A stretch of 64,000 nucleotides of DNA from Streptomyces sp. ISL-1 (GTDB taxonomy: Bacteria > Actinomycetota > Actinomycetes > Streptomycetales > Streptomycetaceae). The notes below the pieces were generated by a model. The model was given only the letters and a program-made list of their open reading frames with translations. It was not told the DNA's origin and did not search any database. This document shows, one piece after another, positions 1 through 11,986 of the stretch. The first letter of the stretch is position 1; each line of letters begins with the position of its first letter. The stretch lies in assembly GCF_018614585.1 (NCBI RefSeq), contig NZ_JAGGOI010000026.1:1-64000 (forward strand), in the 5' to 3' direction. The position numbers and the translations under genes were made by a program.

Positions 1-1173
1 CTGCCGGCCGGCGCGGCTCGGCGCCGGCGCACGCCGCGCACGGAGTTCCGCGGCATGTGGCTGGCGACCGTCGCCAATCGCGACTGGCCCTCCGCCGGCG
101 GGCTCACCGCCGCCGAGCAGCGCGCCGAACTCCTCCACCACCTCGACATCGCCGTCGCCCGCAAGCTGAACGCCGTCGTCCTCCAGGTCAGGCCCACCGC
201 GGACGCCCTGTGGCCCTCGCCGCACGAGCCCTGGTCGCAGTACCTCACCGGCGTACAGGGGCAGCACCCCGGCTGGGACCCGCTGGGCACTGCCGTGCGC
301 GAGGCCCATCTGCGCGGTCTTGAGCTGCATGCCTGGTTCAACCCGTACCGCGTCGCGACCCACACCGACCCGTCCCGTCTGGTCGCCGGCCACCCGGCCC
401 GGGTCCACCCGGAGTGGGTCCTGCCGTACGGCGGGAAGCTGTACTACAACCCCGGCATCCCCGAGGTCCGGACCTTCGTCCAGGACGCGATGATGGACGC
501 CGTCAGCCGCTACGACATCGACGCCGTCCACTTCGACGACTACTTCTATCCGTATCCGGTGGCCGGCCAGGTCTTCGACGACGACGAGACCTACGCCCGG
601 TACGGCGCGGATTTCGCGGACAAGGCCGCCTGGCGGCGGGACAACATCGACCGCCTGGTCAGCGAGATGGCCGACCGGATCAAGAAGGCCAAGAAGGCCA
701 AGAAAGACACCTCGTTCGGAATCAGCCCGTTCGGTGTATGGCGCAATGTCGCCACCGATCCGCTCGGCTCCGACACCTCGGCGGGCGTACAGACCTACGA
801 CGATCTGCACGCCGACGTCGTCAAGTGGGTCAAGCAGGGCTGGATCGACTACGTCGTACCGCAGCTGTACTGGCACATTGGTTTCGGCCCCGCCGACTAC
901 GCCAAGCTGCTGCCCTGGTGGAGCGATGTCGTACGGGGCACGGGCGTGTGTCTCTACGCCGGTGAGGCCCTCTACAAGGCGGGCGACCCCGCCCAGCCCG
1001 CGCCCTGGCAGGACCCGGCCGAGCTCTCCCGGCATCTCACTCTGGCGGCCACCTACCCGGAGGTGCGCGGCCACTGCTTCTTCTCGGCCAAAGAGGTCAC
1101 GACTGACCGGATCGGGGCGATGGCCACGGTGGTGGCCGACCACTATCCGACCATGGTGCTGCCGCCCGCCTAG
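1..1173 (+). CDS. GHL10/DUF187-type glycoside-hydrolase-like protein, 5' end missing
   Basis: The open frame runs in from the left edge, so the N-terminus (probably with a secretion signal) is outside the window; the ATG at 55 is internal, because the conserved family start (EFRGMWLATVANRDWPS) begins before it. The family adopts a TIM-barrel fold and is thought to act on cell-surface or extracellular polysaccharide. Visible hallmarks are the barrel strand and turn LHAWFNPYR, the acidic AVHFDDYFYPY motif carrying likely catalytic acids, GISPFGVWRN, and DYVVPQLYWHIG near the end. Length from the edge is 390 codons. Substrate cannot be told from sequence. A lone gene here; the next gene is convergent. 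Confidence 0.8.
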   Translation: MPAGAARRRRTPRTEFRGMWLATVANRDWPSAGGLTAAEQRAELLHHLDIAVARKLNAVVLQVRPTADALWPSPHEPWSQYLTGVQGQHPGWDPLGTAVREAHLRGLELHAWFNPYRVATHTDPSRLVAGHPARVHPEWVLPYGGKLYYNPGIPEVRTFVQDAMMDAVSRYDIDAVHFDDYFYPYPVAGQVFDDDETYARYGADFADKAAWRRDNIDRLVSEMADRIKKAKKAKKDTSFGISPFGVWRNVATDPLGSDTSAGVQTYDDLHADVVKWVKQGWIDYVVPQLYWHIGFGPADYAKLLPWWSDVVRGTGVCLYAGEALYKAGDPAQPAPWQDPAELSRHLTLAATYPEVRGHCFFSAKEVTTDRIGAMATVVADHYPTMVLPPA

Positions 1174-1211
1174 GGGCGAGCCGGCTCTGGGGACTGGTCA
1201 AGGGGTGCGGG

Positions 1212-1403
1212 TCAGGTCTTCTCGTGGTGGCGCACGACGGTGTCGGGGCCCGGAGACAGCAGCGCCTCATGCCCGTCGTCGAAGCGCACGCGGTACGGGG
1301 GGTTGCCCTTCTGCCCCAGTACCTCGACGACTTCGGCGGTCTTGTCGTGCTGTCCCACGATCCTGCCGTGTACCAGCAGCGTGTCGCCCACGTTTGCTTG
1401 CAT
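1212..1403 (-). CDS. DUF1918 domain protein
   Basis: A 63-residue protein with the typical DUF1918 layout: an N-terminal VGDTLLVHGRIVGQHD strand-turn segment followed by the PPYRVRFDDGHEALLSPGPD motif. These small proteins are common in actinomycetes and have an SH3-like barrel appearance; no function is established. The start ATG is preceded by an excellent ribosome-binding site, GGAGGT, about eight bases upstream, and a TAGACT hexamer at 1441-1446 (minus strand) could serve as -10. The gene is convergent with the glycoside-hydrolase-like gene and lies just downstream of the EamA transporter gene on the same strand, 67 bases away. Confidence 0.8.
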   Translation of the reverse strand: MQANVGDTLLVHGRIVGQHDKTAEVVEVLGQKGNPPYRVRFDDGHEALLSPGPDTVVRHHEKT

Positions 1404-1470
1404 CGGGAGTGACCTCCTCGAAGGCGGTGTCCGTGCTTCGAGTCTAAGGCCGGGGCCGGGAGTTGCACCC

Positions 1471-2367
1471 TCAGCTTTTGGCGCGCTGGGTCACCGCGAT
1501 GCACACCAGGACGGCCACCGCCGCAACCGGGGCGGCGGGGGAGAGCCGCTCGTCCAGCAGGGACACCGACCAGACGAGGGTGAGCAGCGGCTGGGCGAGC
1601 TGGAGCTGGCTGGCCTTGGCGATGCCGATGGAGGCCATGCCCCGGTACCAGACGTACAGGCCGAAGAAGGTTGAACCGGCCGCGACCCAGAGCAGTCCGA
1701 TCACGCCGTGGGCCGTCAGCCGGACCGGCTCGAAGGTGAGCGCGAGCGCCGATCCCGCAAGTGCGATCGGCAGGCAGAGCATCAGCGCCCAGCCGACTAC
1801 CTGCCAGCCAGGCATCTGGCGGGCCAGCCTGCCGCCTTCGGTGTAACCGGCCGCGCAGACCAGCAGCGCGCCGAAGAGATACAGGTCACCGGTCTGAAGC
1901 GCGCCGCCGCTCTGCTGCACGGTGAAGGCGATCACCACGGCCGCGCCCCCGAGCGCGGTCAGCCAGAAGGTGCGCGAGGGTCGGCGCCCGGTGCGTACGG
2001 CCGCGAAAGCAGCGGTGGTCAGCGGCAGCAGACCCACCACCACGGCGGCGTGCGATGTGGTGGAGGTCCGCAGCGCGAGCGTCGTCAGGAGCGGAAAACC
2101 CACCACCACACCGCCGGCCACCACAGCGAGGCCCGCCCAGTGCCGGCGGCCGGGGAGCGGTACCCGCATCACCAGCAGAAAGCCCCCGGCGATCAGGGCG
2201 GCGAGGACGCTCCGCAAGGCGACCAGGGACCAGGGGCCGAAGCTCTCCAGGCCCCAGACGGTGGACGGGAAGGTGAGCGAGAACGCGATGACGCCGAGTG
2301 CGGCGAGGAGGGTGCCGCTGCTGACCGCTATCGGTGTGATGGGGGTAGCGCTATCCTGTGCTGTCAT
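1471..2367 (-). CDS. EamA/DMT-family transporter (10 TM)
   Basis: A 298-residue, strongly hydrophobic protein with about ten transmembrane helices in two five-helix halves, the EamA (drug/metabolite transporter) architecture; each half contains the usual small-residue-rich helices (for example WGLESFGPWSLVALRSVLAA in the first half and ASIGIAKASQLQLAQPL in the second). The family exports amino acids and other small metabolites from the cytoplasm. The start codon (complement of 2365-2367) overlaps the start of the divergent MocR-type regulator, which is the likely controller of this gene; MocR proteins often regulate a neighbouring transporter. No SD sequence is possible if transcription starts at the ATG, which suggests a leaderless message. 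Substrate is unknown. Confidence 0.85.
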   Translation of the reverse strand: MTAQDSATPITPIAVSSGTLLAALGVIAFSLTFPSTVWGLESFGPWSLVALRSVLAALIAGGFLLVMRVPLPGRRHWAGLAVVAGGVVVGFPLLTTLALRTSTTSHAAVVVGLLPLTTAAFAAVRTGRRPSRTFWLTALGGAAVVIAFTVQQSGGALQTGDLYLFGALLVCAAGYTEGGRLARQMPGWQVVGWALMLCLPIALAGSALALTFEPVRLTAHGVIGLLWVAAGSTFFGLYVWYRGMASIGIAKASQLQLAQPLLTLVWSVSLLDERLSPAAPVAAVAVLVCIAVTQRAKS

Positions 2368-2378
2368 GCAAGAGCGTA
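2352..2378. promoter_or_regulatory. Overlapping divergent promoters for EamA and MocR genes (putative)
   Basis: The two start codons share the palindrome CATG at 2365-2368. A plus-strand TATCCT (2352-2357) lies eight bases before the regulator ATG and a minus-strand TACGCT (complement of 2373-2378) lies five bases before the transporter ATG. Both fit TAnnnT -10 boxes placed for leaderless transcripts. No convincing -35 boxes were found. This is inference from spacing only. Confidence 0.4.
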
Positions 2379-3805
2379 GCAGTGTGGCGGAGTTGGCAGA
2401 TTCGCTGAAGCGGGAGTTGGACCGCTACTCACCCGGTGGGAAGCTGCCGTCGAGCCGGGCGCTGGTAGAGCGGTACCGGGTCTCGCCCGTGACCGTCTCC
2501 CGAGCACTCGCCCGGCTCGCTGCCGAGGGCCTGGTCGTCACCCGCCCCGGCGCCGGTGCGTTCCGTGCGCAGCCCCGTACCGACACCGCCCCGGCGCCGG
2601 GGGACACCTCCTGGCAGGAGGTCACCCTCAGCGCGGACGCCGCCACCGAGCTGGTGCCGCGCGCCGTGGACGCGTCGGGGGTCCTGGCCACGCTGGCCGC
2701 GCCCCCGCCGGGCGTCGTGGAGTTCAACGGCGGCTATCTGCACGCCTCGCTCCAGCCGGAACGGGCGATGGCCGCCGCGCTGGCCCGGGCGGGACGGCGG
2801 CCCGGAGCCTGGGGGCGGCCGCCCACCGACGGGCTCCCGGAGCTTCGCGAGTGGTTCGCCCGTGGCCTGGGCGACAGCATCGGTGCCGCTGACGTACTGA
2901 TCACGGCGGGCGGCCAGTCCGCGCTGACCACCGCCCTGCGCGCGCTCGCACCGCCCGGCGCCCCCGTCCTCGTCGAGTCCCCGACCTACCCGGGCATGCT
3001 GGCCATCGCCCGCGCTGCCGGACTGCGTCCTGTGCCGGTCCCGGTCGATTCCCGGGGGGTACGTACGGAACTGCTCGCCGCCGCCTTCAAGGCCACCGGC
3101 GCCCGTGTCTTCGTCTGCCAGCCGCTCTTCCAGAACCCCACTGGCGCGGTGCTCTCGCCCGAGCGCCGCCCTGACGTGCTGCGCATCGTCCGCGAGGCCG
3201 GAGCCTTTGTCGTCGAGGACGACTTCGCCCGCCGCCTGGTGCACGAGGACGCGGGCCCCCTGGCGAGCCCGCTCGCCGCGGACGACCACGACGGCGTCGT
3301 CGTGCACGTCAGCTCGCTCACCAAAGCGACCTCACCCAGCCTGCGGGTGGGCATGCTGGCGGCTCGCGGCCCCGTACTCGAGCGGCTGCGCGCCATCCAT
3401 GTCGTCGACACCTTCTTCGTCCCCCGGCCGCTCCAGGAAGCGGCCCTGGAGCTGGTCGGATCACCGGCCTGGAACCGCCATCTGCGCGCCGTGGCTGCCG
3501 AGTTGAAGGCCCGCCGCGACACCACGACCGCGGCGCTGAGCCTCGCACTGCCCGAGCTGTCCCTCCCGTACATCCCGTCCGGCGGCTACCACCTCTGGCT
3601 GCGCCTCCCCGACGGCACGGACGAGGCCACCCTGCTCTCCGCGGCTCTGCGCGCGGGGGTGGCACTGGCCCCCGGCCGCCCCTACTTCTGCGCCGAACCT
3701 CCGGCCGGGTATGTCCGGCTGAGCTTCGCGGGAGTGGCGGGCCACGCCGAGATCGCCGAGGGCGTACGACGGCTGCGAAAGGCCTGCGACGAGGTGCTGT
3801 GCTGA
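2366..3805 (+). CDS. MocR-family GntR/aminotransferase-like transcriptional regulator
   Basis: A 479-residue two-domain regulator. Residues 1-75 form a GntR winged helix (SSRALVERYRVSPVTVSRAL recognition region); residues from about 110 form a fold-type-I PLP aminotransferase-like domain with PLP-anchoring motifs: ITAGGQSALT, FQNPTGAVLS, VEDDFARRLVHED and the Schiff-base lysine in SSLTKATSPSLRVGM. MocR proteins use PLP or an amino-acid adduct as effector and usually control a divergent gene, here the EamA transporter. The frame stays open far upstream, but the ATG at 2366 is chosen because the winged helix begins there and upstream sequence is the coding region of the other gene read in reverse. 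Confidence 0.85.
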   Translation: MQERSSVAELADSLKRELDRYSPGGKLPSSRALVERYRVSPVTVSRALARLAAEGLVVTRPGAGAFRAQPRTDTAPAPGDTSWQEVTLSADAATELVPRAVDASGVLATLAAPPPGVVEFNGGYLHASLQPERAMAAALARAGRRPGAWGRPPTDGLPELREWFARGLGDSIGAADVLITAGGQSALTTALRALAPPGAPVLVESPTYPGMLAIARAAGLRPVPVPVDSRGVRTELLAAAFKATGARVFVCQPLFQNPTGAVLSPERRPDVLRIVREAGAFVVEDDFARRLVHEDAGPLASPLAADDHDGVVVHVSSLTKATSPSLRVGMLAARGPVLERLRAIHVVDTFFVPRPLQEAALELVGSPAWNRHLRAVAAELKARRDTTTAALSLALPELSLPYIPSGGYHLWLRLPDGTDEATLLSAALRAGVALAPGRPYFCAEPPAGYVRLSFAGVAGHAEIAEGVRRLRKACDEVLC

Positions 3806-3890
3806 GCGCCGTCAGGCCTCCGGGATCGGACGATCATGAGCAACTCGGAGGCCATCCGCAGCATCCCGGCCACGATGGACAAATCCCCCC

Positions 3891-3919
3891 TTGACCTGCG
3901 GGGCTTTCGCATCCACGAT
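3891..3919 (+). promoter_or_regulatory. Putative sigma-70-type promoter, leaderless
   Basis: TTGACC at 3891-3896, a 17-base spacer and CACGAT at 3914-3919, six bases before the ATG at 3926. The spacing predicts a transcript starting at or next to the start codon, which agrees with the absence of a ribosome-binding site. Confidence 0.45.
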
Positions 3920-3925
3920 CGCGCC

Positions 3926-4501
3926 ATGAGTGTCCGGATCACGCTGGTCGCCGCCGCGCGCAGTTCCTCCCTGCTCACCGAGCGCTTCGACGACGACCGG
4001 CCCCTCGACCAGGCGGGCTGGCACGAGGTGCAGCTCAACGCGTACCGACTGGTGCCGCTCAGCTACGCCGAGTTGCGCTACTGCTCGCCGACCGCCCGCA
4101 GCCGGGCGACCGGCGAGGCACTCGGCTTCGCCCCGCTCGCCCAGCCCGCGCTTCGCGACTGCGACATGGGCCGCTGGCGCGGTCTCACGTTCGCGGAGGT
4201 CACGGCCCGTGAACCGGCGGCCGTCGACGCCTGGCTCGCCGACCCGCGCTCCGCGCCGCACGGCGGCGAGCCGCTGCTGGCGTTCATATCGCGCATAGGG
4301 GGATGGCTGGACACGAGGCCCGTCGGCGACGGCGACTCCATCGTCGCGGTCGCCGAACCCGCGGTCGTGCGAGCGGCACTGGTCTACGCCCTGAAAGCGC
4401 CGCCCTCCTCGTACTGGAACGTGGACGTCCGCCCACTGTCGACCGTGGCCCTGACCGGTCAGGCGGGCCGCTGGAGCCTCTGCCTGGAGACGGCGGCCTG
4501 A
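3926..4501 (+). CDS. Histidine-phosphatase-fold protein, probable pseudoenzyme
   Basis: A 191-residue member of the histidine phosphatase (phosphoglycerate-mutase-like) family by its middle motifs: TARSRATGEALG (phosphate-pocket arginine helix) and LRDCDMGRWRGLTFAEV. The hallmark RHG motif expected at the end of the first strand reads ARSS (VAAARSSSLL), and the second catalytic histidine, normally in a SHG segment, is replaced by AEPAVVRAAL. Without either histidine phosphotransfer through phosphohistidine is unlikely, so a binding or structural role is more probable. In streptomycetes related genes are found near cobalt/cobalamin genes, which is not the case here. Start ATG 3926 was preferred over the longer in-frame ATG at 3836 because a promoter ends just before it. 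Confidence 0.7.
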   Translation: MSVRITLVAAARSSSLLTERFDDDRPLDQAGWHEVQLNAYRLVPLSYAELRYCSPTARSRATGEALGFAPLAQPALRDCDMGRWRGLTFAEVTAREPAAVDAWLADPRSAPHGGEPLLAFISRIGGWLDTRPVGDGDSIVAVAEPAVVRAALVYALKAPPSSYWNVDVRPLSTVALTGQAGRWSLCLETAA

Positions 4502-4531
4502 TCCTGCGCGTTACGGATCGCGGGGTTCGGA

Positions 4532-4564
4532 GCGTCGATGATCCGGCGCGTCGATGATCCGGCG
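4532..4564 (+). repeat. Tandem direct repeat, 2 x 16 bp
   Basis: The unit GCGTCGATGATCCGGC occurs twice in direct succession with a 16-base period between the convergent phosphatase-fold and sigma-factor genes. No function is evident. Confidence 0.7.
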
Positions 4565-4634
4565 AGTGGGCCGCACTGAGCGAGAGGGACATGCGCAGCA
4601 GGTCAGGCCGCCAAGGACCAGCCCGCGAGGGGGT

Positions 4635-5873
4635 TTACGACCCGCCGTCACTTCCGGGGAGCGCCTCGCGCCGGCGCCGCAGAAACGCGCGTTCCGCCTC
4701 GTTCGCGGTGCGGGCGAGCGCCGCCTCGTAGGCCCGGGCCGCCTCCTCGTCGCGGCCCAGCCGGCGGAGCAGATCGGCGCGGATGGCGTGGAACAGATGG
4801 TGCCCGGCGAGGTCGATGTCGTCGAGCAGGGCCAGTGCCGCGGCCGGGCCGTCGAGCTCGGCCACCGCGACCGCGCGGTTGAGGGCCACGACCGGGTTCG
4901 GGGACAGGGCGAGCAACTGGTCGTACAGCCGGAGGATCTGGCCCCAGTCGGTGTCCGCCGCGACCGGCGCGTCACTGTGGACCGCGTTGATCGCCGCCTG
5001 GATCTGGTACGGGCCGGGCCGATCGCGCCTCAGGCACTGGCGGACCAGCGCCTGGCCCTCGGCGATGAGCGCGTGGTCCCACCGGGCGCGGTCCTGGTCG
5101 GCCAGCAGGACGAGGTCGCCGTCGGGCGTGGTGCGGGCGGCCCGGCGCGACTCGGTGAGCAGCATCAGCGCGAGCAGCCCCTTGACCTCCGGTTCGTCGG
5201 GCATCAGCCCGGCCAGCAGCCGGCCGAGGCGAATGGCTTCCGCGCAGAGGTCCTCGCGGACCAGGCGCTCGCCCGAACTGGCTTTGTAGCCCTCGTTGAA
5301 GATGAGGTAGACGACGGCGAGCACGGCCCGCAGGCGGTCCGGGAGGTCGGCCTCGCGCGGGACCCGGTAGGGAATGCGGGCGTCGCGGATCTTGCCCTTG
5401 GCGCGGACCAGCCGCTGGGCCATGGCCGGTTCGGTGACCAGAAAAGCGGACGCGATCTCCGCGGTGGTGAGCCCGCCGAGCAGGCGGAGGGTCAGGGCGA
5501 CCCGGGAGGCGGGGGCGAGCGCCGGGTGGCAGCAGGTGAAGATCAGGCGCAGCCGGTCGTCGTGCACGGGATCCTCCTCCTGGGCCGGGGCGTCGGGGGC
5601 GTGCAGCAGCGCGGCCTGGGCATGCCGGTCCTGACGGGACGCCTCCCGGCGCAGGCGGTCGATCGCCCGGTTGCGTGCGGTGGTGATGATCCACCCGGCC
5701 GGGCTCGGCGGCAGCCCGGCCGACGGCCACCGTCGCAACGCCGTGGTGAACGCGTCCTGGACCGCCTCCTCGGCGATGTCGATGTCACCGAAGACGCGGA
5801 CCAGGACGGCGACCGCGCGTCCGTACTCCTCGCGGAACACGCGCTCCGTCACGGACGCGGGCACGTCCGGCAT
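4635..5873 (-). CDS. ECF sigma factor with DUF6596/TPR-like C-terminus (ECF42-like)
   Basis: A 412-residue extracytoplasmic-function-type sigma factor. Region 2 is at the N-terminus ([18 protein letters not shown], then [19 protein letters not shown]), region 4 follows ([19 protein letters not shown] with [13 protein letters not shown]), and a long helical C-terminal extension of about 200 residues (DUF6596, TPR-like; [16 protein letters not shown] and later [18 protein letters not shown]) replaces a classical anti-sigma factor. This architecture marks the group that pairs with YCII/DGPF-domain proteins, and exactly such a gene lies eight bases upstream. ATG 5873 has a GGGTGA SD-like sequence eight bases before it; a GTG at 5885 overlapping the upstream stop is an alternative. 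Signal sensed is unknown. Confidence 0.85.
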   Translation of the reverse strand: MPDVPASVTERVFREEYGRAVAVLVRVFGDIDIAEEAVQDAFTTALRRWPSAGLPPSPAGWIITTARNRAIDRLRREASRQDRHAQAALLHAPDAPAQEEDPVHDDRLRLIFTCCHPALAPASRVALTLRLLGGLTTAEIASAFLVTEPAMAQRLVRAKGKIRDARIPYRVPREADLPDRLRAVLAVVYLIFNEGYKASSGERLVREDLCAEAIRLGRLLAGLMPDEPEVKGLLALMLLTESRRAARTTPDGDLVLLADQDRARWDHALIAEGQALVRQCLRRDRPGPYQIQAAINAVHSDAPVAADTDWGQILRLYDQLLALSPNPVVALNRAVAVAELDGPAAALALLDDIDLAGHHLFHAIRADLLRRLGRDEEAARAYEAALARTANEAERAFLRRRREALPGSDGGS

Positions 5874-5881
5874 GCCGGACG

Positions 5882-6235
5882 TCACCCACAGGACCCGTGC
5901 TGCAGCGGCCTGACCTCGATCGGGAGCGTGATCGCCCGGGCGAGCTTGCCGCCCCACTCGAGCGCGGCGTCGAGATCGGGCGCCTGGATGACGGTGAACC
6001 CGCCGATGTGCTCCTTGCCTTCGATGTACGGGCCGTCGGTGGTCAGCAGCTCACCGTCCATGAGCCGCACCACGGTGGCAGTGCTCGGCGGGTGCAGACC
6101 GCCGGCGAACACCCAGGCGCCGGCCGCCCTGAGCTCGGCATTCACGGCCTCCAGGTCCCGCATGATCGGTTCCAGGACCTCGGGCGGCGGCGGGTCTCCG
6201 TCCGGCTGGTAGATGCTGAGCAGGTACTGCTGCAT
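5882..6235 (-). CDS. YCII/DGPF-domain protein
   Basis: A 117-residue YCII-related protein. The diagnostic [17 protein letters not shown] segment (DGPF-type motif) and the downstream [12 protein letters not shown] helix are clear; the N-terminal strand reads [10 protein letters not shown]. The family has a dimeric alpha-beta barrel-like fold with a conserved His/Asp pair and possible catalytic activity, but no defined substrate. It is the first gene of a two-gene operon with the ECF42-like sigma factor, a partnership seen widely in actinobacteria, so it is probably linked to the regulation of that sigma factor or is its target. The start is an ATG preceded by the purine-rich GGAGAGACGCC. Confidence 0.85.
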   Translation of the reverse strand: MQQYLLSIYQPDGDPPPPEVLEPIMRDLEAVNAELRAAGAWVFAGGLHPPSTATVVRLMDGELLTTDGPYIEGKEHIGGFTVIQAPDLDAALEWGGKLARAITLPIEVRPLQHGSCG

Positions 6236-6355
6236 GGCGTCTCTCCTCGGTGCGGTGGCCGGCGTCGTGCCTGCCTCTCACCCTCTATACGAACGGCTTC
6301 CGGCCGGATCGACATCGCACACGGCCGGGCCGGACATTTTTTTGCGCGCCACCGC

Positions 6356-6398
6356 GGGCGGCCATGCGTTCAGCCGCGGCGGGCGGCCATGCGTTCAG
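6356..6398. repeat. 18-bp direct repeat
   Basis: GGGCGGCCATGCGTTCAG occurs exactly twice with a 25-base period, separated by CCGCGGC. The copies are perfect. They sit between the YCII gene and the coding remnant. Confidence 0.8.
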
Positions 6399-6446
6399 GT
6401 GCCGGGGCGCGTCGCCCGGGACCGGGGGTGAGGTACCGGGTGAGGT

Positions 6447-6740
6447 TCAGCCCGTGAGCGGCAACCCCGTGCAGTTCTCCGCCAGTTCGGCCGCGGCGTG
6501 CGGCGAGGTCGCCACGCGGTTGAGTGGGAGAGCTGCAGACGGGTATCGAACGCGGACCGGGCCGGATCGGTGTGCAGCATCGTGGTCATGGAGTACGAGA
6601 AGTGCTCGGCCCGCCGGACGCGGCGCAGGCACGTGTCGGAGAAGGCCTCGAGCAGCCCGGTCGAGCCGGTGTCCGGCCGGAACTGTCGCTCACCGCCGTC
6701 GGCGAAGCCGCGCTTCACGCATATCCCGACGGCCTGATGT
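6447..6740 (-). pseudogene. Unidentified coding remnant with a frameshift
   Basis: On the minus strand, codons from about 6740 down to 6550 have almost exclusively G/C third positions and read, among others, [16 protein letters not shown] and [17 protein letters not shown]; near 6545 the coding-like signal moves to another frame that continues [20 protein letters not shown] and ends with a TGA at 6447-6449. Neither part has its own start signal, and the upstream end runs into the icd terminator. This looks like the 3' remnant of a degraded gene with a one- or two-base indel. I do not recognise the family. The alternative is a chance high-GC3 segment. Confidence 0.35.
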
Positions 6741-6757
6741 CCGGGAACGAAGACGGA

Positions 6758-6793
6758 ACCGCCCCGGCCGGGCAGGATGCCGACCGGGGCGGT
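6758..6793 (-). terminator. Terminator hairpin downstream of icd
   Basis: Perfect 10-bp inverted repeat ACCGCCCCGG / CCGGGGCGGT with a 16-base loop, 45 bases after the icd stop codon. Confidence 0.65.
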
Positions 6794-6837
6794 ACAGGTA
6801 CACGTGCGGAGGGCGCGCCCCTTCCGCGGCTGTCGCG

Positions 6838-9384
<2,547 letters not shown>

Positions 9385-9441
9385 TCAATTCCTTCCGCTG
9401 CACGGTGATCAAGGCGTGGGAGTGGCCGTGCGAGTCGTCGC

Positions 9442-9470
9442 TTGCGTGGCGGCGGCGACTGTCCCATAGT
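9442..9470 (+). promoter_or_regulatory. Putative promoter of the PLP decarboxylase gene
   Basis: TTGCGT (9442-9447), 17-base spacer, CATAGT (9465-9470), seven bases before the start codon at 9478, so the transcript would be almost leaderless. Confidence 0.4.
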
Positions 9471-9477
9471 CCGAGGT

Positions 9478-10834
9478 ATGGACGCGCGCGAGACGGCGCT
9501 CCGACAGGCATACGGCCATGCCGTCCGCTGGCTGGCGAGCCTGCCCGATCGCCGGGTTCCCGCCCGTGCCTCGGTCGAGGAGATCGTGCGCGCGCTCGGT
9601 GTCGAACTGCCCGACGGTCCGAGCACGCCCGCCGAGGTCGTCGACCTGCTGGCCACGGCCTGCGAGCCGGGGCTCACCGCGTTTCCCAGTGGCCGCTTCT
9701 ACGGGTTCGTGGTCGGTGGCACCGAACCGGCCGCGCTGGCCGCGGACTGGCTGGTCAGTGCCTGGGACCAGAACTGCGTGATGCGCGCCGTCTCGCCCGC
9801 GTACACGGCGGCGGAAGACATCGCCGGGGCGTGGTTGCTCAATCTGCTCGGCCTGCCGAGCGACAGCGCCGTCGGCTTCACCACAGGTGCCACGATGGCG
9901 AACTTCACCTGCCTCGCCGCCGGGCGCGACGAGGTACTGCGGCGCACCGGTTGGAACGTCGCCCGCGACGGACTCACAGGTGGGCCGGCTGTACGCGTCA
10001 TCGTCGGCGAGGACCGTCACATGGCCATTGACCTGGCGCTGCGCTACCTGGGGCTCGGCAAACCGGAGCTGGTGAAGGCTGACGATCAGGGACGCATCGA
10101 GACGGAGGCACTGCGGCACACCCTGGCGGCCGACTGGCAGAGCCCCACGATCGTGATCCTCCAGGCCGGAGACATCCACTCCGGCGCCTTCGATCCCTTC
10201 GTGGAGACGATCCGTGCCGCTCGTGAGGCAGATGCATGGGTGCACATCGACGGCGCCTTCGGACTGTGGGCGGCGGCCTCCCCGGTTTACGCACACCTGA
10301 CGGCGGGCTGCGCGGACGCCGACTCCTGGGCGACGGATGCCCACAAGACCCTGAACGTCCCCTACGACTGCGGCCTCGCCATCGTGCGCGACCCGTTCGC
10401 GGTCCGGGCGGCGATGGGCCTGCAGGGCGACTACCTCATCCAGGACGAACACGGCGACCCCGTCGACAAGGTCCCCGAGCTCTCCCGGCGCGGCAGAGCC
10501 TTCACCGTGTGGGCCGCACTCAGGTCCCTCGGCCGATCAGGTGCGGCCGACCTTGTCGAGCGGCTGTGCCGACACGCCTCCGCGTTCGCCGCCGGCATCG
10601 CCGGGATCGACGGCGCGACAGTCCTCAACGAAGTGGTATTCACCCAGGTCTGCGCCGAGTTCGGCAATGACGAACGCACGGAACAGGTACTCACCGGGCT
10701 GCTCGACGACGGCACGGCGTGGATCAGCGGCTCCACCTGGCACGGCCGTCGCGTCATGCGGATCTCGGTGAGCAACTGGTCGACGACCGACGACGACGTG
10801 ACGCGGGCGCTCGACGCGATCCGCCGCGCATCGA

Positions 10835-10842
<8 letters not shown>
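9478..10842 (+). CDS. Group II PLP-dependent decarboxylase/aminotransferase-like protein
   Basis: A 454-residue fold-type-I PLP enzyme of the group II decarboxylase family (aromatic amino acid or glutamate decarboxylase-like). Landmarks are GFTTGATMANFTCLAAGR (phosphate cradle), EDRHMAIDLALRYLG, the aspartate in HIDGAFGLWAAASP, and the Schiff-base lysine in SWATDAHKTLNVPYDCG. The C-terminal RRVMRISVSNWSTTDDDV is typical. It is cytoplasmic; the amine or amino-acid substrate cannot be told. The ATG at 9478 has a short CGAGG before it and a promoter immediately upstream. It stands alone, 45 bases before argC, whose promoter overlaps its last codons. Confidence 0.85.
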
Positions 10843-11971
<1,129 letters not shown>

Positions 11972-11986
11972 GAACAAGGAGATGCA

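Larger units (their letters stand above)
6236..6837. other. Long intergenic region with coding remnant, repeats and terminator
   Basis: About 600 bases lie between the YCII gene and icd, both on the minus strand. It holds an 18-bp direct repeat (6356-6373 and 6381-6398), a frameshifted minus-strand coding remnant (6447 to about 6740) and the icd terminator hairpin (6758-6793). No intact gene is supported. Confidence 0.6.
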
